Shown one piece after another: positions 1 to 7,472 of a stretch of DNA of 64,000 bases. Location of the stretch: NCBI RefSeq assembly GCF_037055355.1, contig NZ_CP146350.1, forward strand, positions 5,107,001 through 5,171,000, in the 5' to 3' direction. Below the pieces are notes generated by a model. That model was not told the origin of the DNA. It made no database searches and saw only the letters and a list, made by a program, of their open reading frames with translations. Source of the DNA: Streptomyces sp. DG1A-41 (lineage in GTDB: Bacteria > Actinomycetota > Actinomycetes > Streptomycetales > Streptomycetaceae). The first letter of the stretch is position 1, and each line of letters opens with the position of its first letter. The position numbers and the translations under genes were made by a program.

Positions 1-150
1 GGCTGACCTACACGAGGCAGTGACCGACTCCCGTTTCCCGTCAGGTCGTTGAACGTACGGCGAATTCAGGCCGACGAATCCCGGATACTCACCCGTACAG
101 TCGTACGGTGGCCAGACGATCGAATTCGTCCGGCGGCGGGGGCACCGACG

Positions 151-1695
151 ATGGAGTGGCTGAGCGCGGAGAACCTCGTGGCCGTGGCGACGGCCGTCCT
201 CGGCATCATCGCCTCGGGCGTCATGGTCTGGTACGAACGCCGGGTGCCGCGCCGCAAACGGATCGGCTACCGCGTGCAGATGGACAACCCCATCGGCGAC
301 GACGTGCGCTCGGGCCGCGCCAACCGCCGCCTCGGGCTGTTCGACGAGGCACCCGGCATGGCCGACGCGACCCTGGTGCTGCTGCGCATCGAGAACGACG
401 GCTCGCAGGGCATCGACCGCGACGACTACACCGGCCCCGAACTCCACGGCCTGACCGCGGTGTTCGCCGGCCGCACCGTCCGCGGCGTCTCGGTCACCCA
501 GCCGTCGGACACCGACCACCTCATGGACCACTTCACCGCGGCGGGCGGCTTCGCCTACGAGGGCAACACCCTGCGCATCCCGCGCGTCCCGCTCAACCGC
601 GGCGACCACTTCAAGCTGCTCGTGCTGCTGGCCGGCGGCGACGTCGGCGACGAGATCCGGCTGGTCGGCGGTCTGCGCAACGGTGAGGTGCACCCCAACC
701 GCAGCGCCACGCCGGACGACAAGCCGCCGCTGTTCAGCCGGGCGGCGCGGATGATCACCATCGCGCTCACGGCGAGCGTGGTCACCCTGGCGGCGCTCGT
801 CGTCGCCCGGGACGACACCCCGCCCCCGATCGGCTGCGCGAGCGGCAGGCTCACCCTCACCGGCTCGACCGCGTTCGCGCCCGTCCTGCGCGAGGTGGCC
901 GGGAAGTACGAGCGGGACTGCGGCGGCGACCCGGTCATCGACGTCGACACGCACGGCTCGACGGCCGGGATACGGGAACTCGCGGCGGCCGGCGCCCAGG
1001 CGGCACGGGACGGGCAGGGCTCACCGCCGGTGGTGGCCCTGTCGGACGGCCCCAAGCCCTCAGGCCTGCCCGAACTGCGCGAGAACCGGGTGGCGGTGTC
1101 GGTCTTCGCGCTCGTGGTCAACGACGACGTACGCCTGAAGAACCTCTCCACGAACGACGTACGGCGCCTCTACCGGGGCGAGATCCGCAACTGGCGGCAG
1201 CTCGGCGGCCCGGACCTGCCCGTGCACCTGGTCAGCCGGGACGCCAACTCCGGGACGAGACAGGTGTTCCAGCGCCGGGTGCTGGGGCGGGGCGAGATCG
1301 CCAACTCCTCCGTCGACTGCGTCCACAAGGACGACCCGACGGCGGCCGTCATCCGCTGCGAACTCGACTCGACGGACCAGGTGCTGACCACGGTCGCCGA
1401 CCTCCCGGGCGCCATCGGCTACAGCGAACTCAACCTGGCAGCCCGCGCCAAGGGCCTGCACTCCCTGCGCCTGGACGGCGACCCCGCCTCCGCCGACGCC
1501 ATCGAAGACGGCACGAGCGACTACCCCTACCGCGAGATCGAGTACGCCTACACCTACGGCCGCCCCCCGGCCGACTCCCTGGCGTCGAGCTTCCTCACCT
1601 ACCTCGCCCGCGGCAACGGCCAGGACGTCATCCGCACACACGGCCACCTCCCGTGCTGGACCCCGGAGGGCCTGACCCTGTGCGCACAGAACTGA
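151..1695 (+). CDS. Two-TM membrane protein with extracellular PstS-like phosphate-binding domain
   Basis: A 514-residue protein. A first membrane helix (about residues 8-28) is followed at once by a basic stretch (ERRVPRRKR), so the next roughly 170 residues probably lie in the cytoplasm. A second helix (about 201-221) leads to a C-terminal periplasmic-binding-protein-like domain of about 280 residues. That domain has the PstS hallmarks: TGST near residue 237 and SRDANSGTR near 361-370, the phosphate-cradling region of the family. By family it should bind phosphate or a similar oxyanion outside the cell. No pst permease or ATPase genes lie beside it. The ATG at 151 is preferred over an upstream in-frame GTG at 49 because it directly precedes the first helix. 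A sensory rather than transport role is inference. Confidence 0.75.
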   Translation: MEWLSAENLVAVATAVLGIIASGVMVWYERRVPRRKRIGYRVQMDNPIGDDVRSGRANRRLGLFDEAPGMADATLVLLRIENDGSQGIDRDDYTGPELHGLTAVFAGRTVRGVSVTQPSDTDHLMDHFTAAGGFAYEGNTLRIPRVPLNRGDHFKLLVLLAGGDVGDEIRLVGGLRNGEVHPNRSATPDDKPPLFSRAARMITIALTASVVTLAALVVARDDTPPPIGCASGRLTLTGSTAFAPVLREVAGKYERDCGGDPVIDVDTHGSTAGIRELAAAGAQAARDGQGSPPVVALSDGPKPSGLPELRENRVAVSVFALVVNDDVRLKNLSTNDVRRLYRGEIRNWRQLGGPDLPVHLVSRDANSGTRQVFQRRVLGRGEIANSSVDCVHKDDPTAAVIRCELDSTDQVLTTVADLPGAIGYSELNLAARAKGLHSLRLDGDPASADAIEDGTSDYPYREIEYAYTYGRPPADSLASSFLTYLARGNGQDVIRTHGHLPCWTPEGLTLCAQN

Positions 1696-1727
1696 CCGCG
1701 GCCCGCCGCAACCGCCCAGCCGCGCGC

Positions 1728-1919
1728 AGTCGCGCCGCTCAGCTGCGGCACCCGTCCCACTCAGCTGCGGGCACCCGCTCCACTCAGCTGCGGCCCGCCG
1801 GACCCGCTTGGCTGCGCGCAGTCGTGCCGCTCAGCTGCGGCACCCGTCCCACTCAGCTGCGGGCACCCGCTCCACTCAGCTGCGGCCCGCCGGACCCGCT
1901 TCGCTGCGGGCAGTCGTGC
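1728..1919. repeat. 92-bp tandem repeat with internal CTCAGCTGCGG subrepeats
   Basis: Two almost identical 92-bp units begin at 1728 and 1820, and a third starts at 1912 and then diverges. Each unit holds three copies of the word CTCAGCTGCGG. The array fills the gap between two convergent genes. Related sequence returns near 14.52, 15.87 and 19.05 kb, so this is one member of a dispersed extragenic family. The rest of the gap to about 2156 is proline/alanine-like low-complexity GC sequence with no convincing gene. Confidence 0.8.
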
Positions 1920-1936
1920 CGCTTGGGGCGATGGGG

Positions 1937-1971
1937 TCCCCCTGCTCGAGCGAAGCCAAGAGCTTGGGGGA
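1937..1971. repeat. REP-like extragenic hairpin with GAGCGAAGCC loop
   Basis: A short inverted repeat, CCCCC...GGGGG flanking GCTC/GAGC around the loop word CGAGCGAAGCC. The same loop word recurs in the hairpin at 7502-7530, and a related C-run/G-run hairpin occurs at 16954-16983. Such elements are common between Streptomyces genes; a terminator or mRNA-stability role is possible. Confidence 0.6.
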
Positions 1972-2156
1972 GGGTGGGCGCAGCGGCACCCCGCACCGCC
2001 GGGCTGCGCACCCACCCGACCTCACCACCAACCCCGAGCACAGGCAAAGCGGCACCGAGCACCGCCGACCTCACCACCAACCCAGAGCACCGGCAAAGCT
2101 GCACCGCGCACCGCCGGGCTGCGCACCAACCCCGAGCACCGGCAAACCAACCCCGC

Positions 2157-2915
2157 TCACCGCGGCTCCGGCGGCCGCTGCCGAGGCATATTGGGCCTGG
2201 CACCTCCCGGCGGCACGGAAAACCGCCCACTGAAACCCGCCGCCTCGCCCCCGCGCCCACCCCCCGAGTGCACCACCGCCTGCAACCCCACAGGCGCACC
2301 CCCACTCCGAAACTCCCCCACCCACTCCGCCGTCTCCCCCCGCACCAACTCACTCACGTCCTCGGAGAACCTCCGCAACACCCCGAGACACCGCTCGGCC
2401 GCCTCACTCGCCGTCCCCTCCGCCGGCCCCAGAACCTCCCGCACACACTCCGCCGCCCAGTCGAACTGAAGCGCCTGCAACCGCCGCTGCACAGCCTGCG
2501 CGGTAGCCACATCGCGCATCCACCCCGACGTCACCCCGAAGTACCGGTCGACGGCGACACACGCCACCCCCAGCAGCAGCGCCAGACACCCCCAGGGCGC
2601 GATCCCGCCCGCGACCCCGGTCAGATCCAGCAGGGGCAGCGCGACCCCGGTGACCGCCCCCACCGCGGCCCCACAGCGCAGCACCCGCGCACACCGCCGC
2701 TTCCACACCCGGTCCTCGAGATACCAGGCCGCCGTCCGAAGCGCCCCGCGCTCCACCCACCGGTAGAGCTCGTCCAGCCGGACCGCCGGCTCCCCCAGTC
2801 CCCGAGCGGAAAGGCCCGCCCGGTCAGATCGCCCGGCCGCAACCGGGCCGCCCCCTCGCCCCGTCCGTCCTGAGGCGGCCCCTCGGGCTGCATCTCCGGC
2901 TGACCCACCCGGCAC
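2157..2915 (-). CDS. SLATT-domain two-TM protein, orphan
   Basis: A 252-residue protein with an amphipathic N-terminal helix segment (around residues 47-75, containing LYRWVERGALRTAAWYLEDR), two membrane helices (about 80-97 and 108-123) and a long helical cytoplasmic tail. This matches the SLATT layout, a two-TM family proposed to act as pore-forming effectors in nucleotide-signal immune systems. No cyclase, SMODS nucleotidyltransferase or SLOG gene is adjacent, so its trigger is unknown and it may do a housekeeping job. It converges on the gene before it. The residues after about 215 are low complexity. The start is uncertain because upstream codons are proline/glycine rich; the family call is from the residue pattern only. 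Confidence 0.6.
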   Translation of the reverse strand: MPGGSAGDAARGAASGRTGRGGGPVAAGRSDRAGLSARGLGEPAVRLDELYRWVERGALRTAAWYLEDRVWKRRCARVLRCGAAVGAVTGVALPLLDLTGVAGGIAPWGCLALLLGVACVAVDRYFGVTSGWMRDVATAQAVQRRLQALQFDWAAECVREVLGPAEGTASEAAERCLGVLRRFSEDVSELVRGETAEWVGEFRSGGAPVGLQAVVHSGGGRGGEAAGFSGRFSVPPGGARPNMPRQRPPEPR

Positions 2916-3203
2916 TCCCTACTGACCACGCTGCGTGACAAGCGATGAACGTGACGCACAGGGCGCATGTGACACACCTGGCACACAAGCCACGCCATAC
3001 GTGCGTCCTGCACGCGCCGGATCCTTCCTACCCCCCAACGGGTGGCGAAGATGTAGCTTTCGTCGCTTTTCCGCCCGGAAGTATTCCTTGATCAGTTAGA
3101 GGGCGCGAGCGGAACTCACTCGAAAGAGTGCTGGAGCGACGGCAGGCCCGACCACGTAGGCTCGTGCCGAACGGGAAAACCCGTACCGAGCAAGGAGCTG
3201 ATC

Positions 3204-3545
3204 GTGATCCCCGGTGGTGGCCAGCCCAATATGCAGCAGCTGCTCCAGCAGGCCCAGAAGATGCAACAGGACCTGGCGCGGGCGCAGGAGGAACTGGCGC
3301 AGACGGAGGTCGACGGCCAGGCGGGCGGCGGCCTCGTGACCGCGACCGTCACCGGCGCCGGCGAGCTGCGCAACCTGAAGATCGACCCGAAGGCGGTGGA
3401 CCCGGAGGACACCGAGACCCTCGCCGACCTGGTCGTGGCGGCTGTGCACGCGGCCAACGAGAACGCGCAGGCGCTCCAGCAGGAGAAGCTGGGCCCGCTC
3501 GCGCAGGGTCTGGGCGGCGGCGGCATCCCCGGTCTGCCGTTCTGA
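3204..3545 (+). CDS. YbaB/EbfC-family nucleoid-associated protein
   Basis: A 113-residue small DNA-binding protein. The helical N terminus is glutamine and methionine rich, then comes a beta hairpin region ([20 protein letters not shown]) and a second helix, as in the tweezer-shaped dimeric YbaB fold. The GTG start at 3204 sits behind an AAGGAG ribosome site at 3191. It lies directly upstream of recR, an arrangement kept across many bacteria that supports a link to nucleoid organisation and recombination repair. The family binds DNA with little specificity. Confidence 0.93.
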   Translation: MIPGGGQPNMQQLLQQAQKMQQDLARAQEELAQTEVDGQAGGGLVTATVTGAGELRNLKIDPKAVDPEDTETLADLVVAAVHAANENAQALQQEKLGPLAQGLGGGGIPGLPF

Positions 3546-3645
3546 GACGCCCACCGCCTTCCTCGGACAGGCGGCTGACAACTACGGTACGTACGTGAAG
3601 GCCGTACGGCGCGAACGACCTCGATGACCCAGGAAAGGCAGTCCG

Positions 3646-4245
3646 TTGTACGAAGGCGTGGTCCAGGACCTGATCGACGAGCTGGGGCGGCTGCCCGGCG
3701 TCGGTCCGAAGAGCGCCCAGCGGATCGCCTTCCACATCCTCCAGGCGGAGCCCACGGACGTACGACGGCTCGCCCAGGCCCTCATGGAGGTCAAGGCGAA
3801 GGTCCGCTTCTGCGCGACCTGCGGCAACGTCGCGCAGGAGGAGCTGTGCAACATCTGCCGAGACACCCGCCGCGATCCCGCCGTCATCTGCGTCGTCGAG
3901 GAACCGAAGGACGTCGTGGCGATCGAGCGCACGCGTGAGTTCCGGGGCCGCTACCACGTCCTGGGCGGCGCGATCAGCCCGATCGACGGGGTGGGCCCGG
4001 ACGACCTGCGCATCAGGGAACTCCTGGCCCGCCTGGCCGACGGCACGGTCACGGAACTCATCCTCGCCACGGACCCGAATCTCGAAGGCGAGGCGACCGC
4101 CACGTACCTCGCCCGCATGATCAAGCCCATGGGCCTGAAGGTCACCCGCCTGGCCAGCGGCCTCCCGGTGGGTGGCGACCTGGAATACGCGGACGAGGTC
4201 ACCCTCGGCCGCGCCTTCGAGGGGAGACGACTCCTAGATGTCTGA
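3646..4245 (+). CDS. recR: Recombination mediator protein RecR
   Basis: A 199-residue protein of standard RecR length and domain order: an N-terminal helix-hairpin-helix ([11 protein letters not shown], about residues 16-26), a four-cysteine zinc finger (CATCG...CNIC, about 58-75) and a Toprim domain with the acidic VVEEPKD region and DPN motif. It acts with RecF and RecO to load RecA on gapped DNA. Translation probably starts at TTG 3646, which begins the conserved [18 protein letters not shown] segment. It overlaps the next gene by 8 bp, so the two are translated together. Confidence 0.96.
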   Translation: MYEGVVQDLIDELGRLPGVGPKSAQRIAFHILQAEPTDVRRLAQALMEVKAKVRFCATCGNVAQEELCNICRDTRRDPAVICVVEEPKDVVAIERTREFRGRYHVLGGAISPIDGVGPDDLRIRELLARLADGTVTELILATDPNLEGEATATYLARMIKPMGLKVTRLASGLPVGGDLEYADEVTLGRAFEGRRLLDV

Positions 4246-4897
4246 CGCCACGCTGCACGCGACCGACCAGAACCCGGACGACTTCGCGGTCCAGATCGCG
4301 GACCAGGTCGAGAGCTTCCTGGTCGCCGTCACGGAGATCGCGAAGGCCGACGAGCCGGAATCGGCCGTCCCCTTCCTGCTCCTGGAGGTCTCCCAACTCC
4401 TCCTGGCCGGCGGCCGCCTCGGCGCGCACGAGGACATCGTGCCCGACGAGCGCTACGAGCCCGACTCGGGCCCCGAGCCGGACGTCGACGAGCTCCGCGA
4501 GAACCTGGCCCGCCTCCTCGACCCCATCGACGTCTACTCGGAGGTCTTCGACCCCTACGAGCCGCGCAAGGCTCCGGTGCCGGCCCGGATCTCCGACGAC
4601 CTCACCGACGTCATCACCGACCTGCGCCACGGCATGGCCCACTACCGCGCGGGCCGCACCACGGAGGCCCTGTGGTGGTGGCAGTTCTCCTACTTCTCCA
4701 ACTGGGGCTCCACCGCCTCCGCCACCCTCCGGGCCCTCCAGTCGGTCCTCGCCCACGTCCGCCTCAACCAGCCCCTGGCCGAACTCGACGGCCTCGACAC
4801 GGACCAGGCCATGGGCGACGACACCCTGGAGATCGAGGCGGGCAGGGTGATGGTGGAGGAGATCGCGGAGCCGCTGGGGTTGCGCCCGGCCAAGTAG
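4238..4897 (+). CDS. DUF5063 domain protein
   Basis: A 219-residue acidic cytosolic protein with no signal peptide or membrane helix. The body is mostly helical, with repeated charged segments ([17 protein letters not shown] at the start, [12 protein letters not shown] near residue 147). It matches the actinobacterial family DUF5063, which typically lies just after recR as it does here. The ATG at 4238 overlaps the recR stop, giving translational coupling. No biochemical role is known for the family; a link with RecR rests on gene order only. Confidence 0.8.
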   Translation: MSDATLHATDQNPDDFAVQIADQVESFLVAVTEIAKADEPESAVPFLLLEVSQLLLAGGRLGAHEDIVPDERYEPDSGPEPDVDELRENLARLLDPIDVYSEVFDPYEPRKAPVPARISDDLTDVITDLRHGMAHYRAGRTTEALWWWQFSYFSNWGSTASATLRALQSVLAHVRLNQPLAELDGLDTDQAMGDDTLEIEAGRVMVEEIAEPLGLRPAK

Positions 4898-5056
4898 CCC
4901 ACCGAACCGCCAGGGCCGCCACCGTGACCGCACCGTCCCACGGCGGCGGCCGGCGCCTGCGCGTCGACGTAGGGAGCGGTCGGCGTGGACTCGCCGTACC
5001 ACCTGAGCGGCCAGGTGCGATCCTGGCCTTCATGAGTGCCTGGTTCCGCCCGAGGT

Positions 5057-5302
5057 TCAGCTCCAGCTCGGCGAGGGACCGTTCGGCTCCCCGTACGGCA
5101 CGGGTCGCCCGGTGAACGCGTCCAGAAGAATACGGGTGCCAACCTGCCGGGCCAGTTCGACGGTCACATTCTTGCCGCTCATCTGGCTGGTGCAGGGGCC
5201 TGTTTCCGCCCCGACAATGGATGCGGCCAGTACCACGCTGCCACTCGTTTCCAGCACGTCCACGGCAGGGCCGTTGTCGCAGGATCCGTGGTTGGCCACC
5301 AC
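5057..5302 (-). pseudogene. Unrecognised gene remnant, probably 5'-truncated
   Basis: Eighty-one codons read cleanly as a beta-rich protein containing VANHGSCDNGPAVDVLETSG and a second cysteine in GPCTSQMSGKNVTVEL. The same frame continues upstream to about 5400 (segment ELWSLQRLVEITGDGKSVTV) with no good start or ribosome site, so the 5' part has probably been lost. I do not recognise the family. It lies between the recR operon and more debris, in a scar of several broken genes. Confidence 0.4.
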
Positions 5303-5473
5303 GGTGACGGACTTTCCGTCTCCGGTTATCTCAACCAGCCGTTGGAGCGACCACAGCTCACCGGAGGGAACACTTGAGGCCGGCTTGATCGGCGGTTCGG
5401 GGAGCTTGGACGGCCTGACGGCGACGCCGTGTGGCCTGCACCGACCAGCGACGGTGCAGGCCGTGCGGTGGCT

Positions 5474-5655
5474 TCAGTAGACGGCCAGGTCGTGGTCGAT
5501 GAGTACCCTTTGCACGGGCTGATACCAGGTGGCGCGGTCTGGCTGAGCGTCCGTATCACCGCAGGGCTGGTTGGCATAGTTGCCACCGGATGTGATACCC
5601 AAGGCGGTCGTCCCCGTGAACATAGCCCCGCCGCTGTCACCGAACATGTTTATCC
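5474..5655 (-). pseudogene. C-terminal fragment of an S1-family (streptogrisin-like) serine protease
   Basis: About 60 codons contain the serine nucleophile motif GDSGGAMFTGTTALGITSGG followed by a cysteine and a YQPVQRVLIDHDLAVY terminus, which is the usual end of secreted alpha-lytic/streptogrisin-type proteases. The histidine and aspartate parts of the triad, the pro-region and the signal peptide are all missing. The frame joins unrelated sequence near 5660, so the upstream two thirds were deleted. Confidence 0.7.
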
Positions 5656-5660
5656 GTACG

Positions 5661-5720
5661 CAGGCTCTCGACCCCGACGGGTCGGCCCGTTTCATCGAAC
5701 GGATGGTGGATCAGTCGTGA
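5661..5720 (+). pseudogene. Last 19 codons of a Scr1-type XRE regulator
   Basis: The reading frame QALDPDGSARFIERMVDQS followed by a stop is typical of the C terminus of Streptomyces XRE regulators of the Scr1 family, which are normally encoded just upstream of a DUF397 gene. The stop overlaps the GTG of the next gene, the classic arrangement. Everything before 5661 is gone, replaced by protease debris. Confidence 0.6.
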
Positions 5721-5899
5721 GCGACCAGATGAAGTGGTTCAAGTCCAGCCACAGCGACGACGAGGGCGGCGCCTGCGTCGAAGTCGCTCTCTCCACCGCC
5801 GTCCACGTCCGCGACTCCGAGACCCCCGCGGGCCCCGAGCTCCACGGCACGGCGCCCGCCTGGGCGGCGTTCGTCTCCGCAGTTCAGCCCGGGGCTTGA
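5717..5899 (+). CDS. DUF397 domain protein
   Basis: A 60-residue protein with the DUF397 signature: KWFKSSHSDDEGGACVEVA at the start, HVRDSE in the middle and WAAFV near the end. Members usually partner an upstream XRE regulator in developmental or stress control in Streptomyces. Here the partner survives only as its last codons, so this copy is an orphan. The GTG at 5717 overlaps the regulator's stop codon. Coding sequence and length look intact. Confidence 0.8.
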   Translation: MSDQMKWFKSSHSDDEGGACVEVALSTAVHVRDSETPAGPELHGTAPAWAAFVSAVQPGA

Positions 5900-5917
5900 G
5901 TCACTGAGGCCGGGGCT

Positions 5918-6754
5918 TCAGATCTGTACGGCCGTGCCCGTCACGCCGATCCCCGTGTCCGCCTCCGCCGGTACCGTCACCGTGATCGTGCTCGGCCGCC
6001 CCATGTCCACGCCCTGGTGGATCGTCAAGGTCGCGGGGGCCGGAACGAGTTGGAGTTCCCGCAAGTAGCCACCGAACGCGGCAGCCGCCGCCCCCGTGGC
6101 CGGGTCCTCGACCACACCGCCGGGCGGGAACGGGTTGCGGGCGTGGAAGACCGTGGGGGACTCCCGCCACACCAGATCGATCGTGGTCCAGTCCTTGCGG
6201 GCCATGAGTGCGGCGAGCGCGGCCATGTCGTAGTCCAGGCCGGCCAGCCGGTCCCGGTTCGCCGCGGCGATGACCGGGTGCCAGGCTCCGGCGAAGGCCG
6301 CGCGGGGCGGCAGCGCCGGGTCCAGGTCCTCGGCGGACCAGCCCAGAATCCCCAGCAGTTCGGCCAGATCGGCTTCCTCGACCGGTGCCGTACGCGGTGC
6401 GACGCTCACCAGGGTCGCCACGAGGGTGCCGTCCGCCGCCCGGTCGGTGGTGACGGTGACGGGGCCCGCCGCCGTGCGCAGCCGCAGGCGTCCGGTGCCG
6501 TGCCGCTCCGCGTGGGCCACGGCCGTCGCGATCGTCGCGTGGCCGCAGAACGACACCTCGGCGAGCGGGCTGAAGTACCGCACGTCCAGGGCAACGTCGC
6601 CGGACGGAACCACGAACGCCGTCTCGGAGTAGCCGACTTCGGCCGCCGTCGCCAGCATTGCCGCGTCGTCGGCCCCGGTCGCGTCCAGCACCACCCCCGC
6701 GGGGTTGCCGCCCTTGGGATCCGTGCTGAACGCTACGTAGCGCAATATCTCCAT
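5918..6754 (-). CDS. PhzF-family isomerase/epimerase
   Basis: A 278-residue protein with the two-lobed PhzF layout. The N-terminal lobe contains FSTDPKGGNPAGVVLD, the ETAFV region with the family's conserved glutamate, and YFSPLAEVSFCGHATIA. The C-terminal lobe contains DPATGAAAAAFGGYL, the second conserved glycine-rich motif. PhzF proteins catalyse cofactor-free proton transfers; PhzF itself isomerises a dihydro-anthranilate in phenazine synthesis, but most homologues have unknown substrates. No phenazine genes are nearby. The ATG at 6754 begins MEILRYVAF, the usual start. It is divergent from the next gene. Confidence 0.88.
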   Translation of the reverse strand: MEILRYVAFSTDPKGGNPAGVVLDATGADDAAMLATAAEVGYSETAFVVPSGDVALDVRYFSPLAEVSFCGHATIATAVAHAERHGTGRLRLRTAAGPVTVTTDRAADGTLVATLVSVAPRTAPVEEADLAELLGILGWSAEDLDPALPPRAAFAGAWHPVIAAANRDRLAGLDYDMAALAALMARKDWTTIDLVWRESPTVFHARNPFPPGGVVEDPATGAAAAAFGGYLRELQLVPAPATLTIHQGVDMGRPSTITVTVPAEADTGIGVTGTAVQI

Positions 6755-6926
6755 GCCGGGACAGTAGCGTCCGGCTCCATGTTCACGCTGCGTGTTTGGG
6801 GGCTCCTTGTACGCCCCCTGTACGTCCGCTGCACGGCCGCTAACCGGTGACACGCGAGTCTGGAGTCACTTCCACCGCAGAGCAAGCGGAGGCAAGTCAA
6901 CTCCCCTCGATCTCACTGGAGATGCC

Positions 6927-7454
6927 ATGAACCGTCGCCCCGTACGCCGACGCATAGCCGTCGCCACCGCCGTGGCCGTCGCCGCCGCCGGTACCTTCGC
7001 CCTCGGCGCCGGGGTCGCCGGAGCCGACTCCCGCGGCACGTCCGGGAAGAACTCCGCCAAGATGGTCACCGAGACGCAGGTGCTCGGACTGTTCGACCAG
7101 TGGAACGCGGCGCTGCAAACCGGCGACCCGCAGAAGGTCGCCGACCTGTACGCGAAGGACGCGGTCCTGCTGCCGACCGTCTCCGACAACGTCCGTACGG
7201 ACAGAGCCGAGATCGTCGACTACTTCGAGCACTTCCTCCAGAACAAGCCGGAAGGCACGAAGGTCGAGTCGATCGTCAATGTCCTCGACAGCGACACCGT
7301 CATCGACACCGGTGTGTACGAGTTCGCGCTCACCAACCCCGGAACGGGCGCGAAGAACACCGTCAAGGCCCGCTACACGTACGCCTACGAGAAGCAGTCC
7401 GACGGCAAGTGGCTGATCGTCAACCACCACTCCTCGAAGATGCCCGAGAGCTGA
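6927..7454 (+). CDS. Secreted SgcJ/EcaC-type SnoaL-like protein
   Basis: A 175-residue protein. Residues 1-34 form a signal peptide: a basic start (NRRPVRRR), a hydrophobic stretch and an AGA cleavage region. The rest is a SnoaL/NTF2-like cone fold of the SgcJ/EcaC (DUF4440-like) kind, with LFDQWNAALQTGDPQKVADLYAKDAVLLPT and a terminal KWLIVNHHSSKMPE. Members are used as small enzymes or binding proteins, and no substrate can be read from sequence. The ATG has a GGAG ribosome site eight bases upstream. It converges on the sensor kinase gene. Confidence 0.82.
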   Translation: MNRRPVRRRIAVATAVAVAAAGTFALGAGVAGADSRGTSGKNSAKMVTETQVLGLFDQWNAALQTGDPQKVADLYAKDAVLLPTVSDNVRTDRAEIVDYFEHFLQNKPEGTKVESIVNVLDSDTVIDTGVYEFALTNPGTGAKNTVKARYTYAYEKQSDGKWLIVNHHSSKMPES

Positions 7455-7472
7455 CCGCCCGGAGGGTGATCG

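Noticed and set aside
1653..2873. A long plus-strand open frame of about 400 codons rich in proline and arginine
   Set aside because: It runs antisense to the SLATT gene and through repeat DNA; composition is that of a GC-driven shadow frame.
2916..3203. A possible signal recognition particle RNA next to the ybaB-recR genes
   Set aside because: The gene is sometimes near these loci, but the conserved GGAAG/AGCAG core was not seen here.
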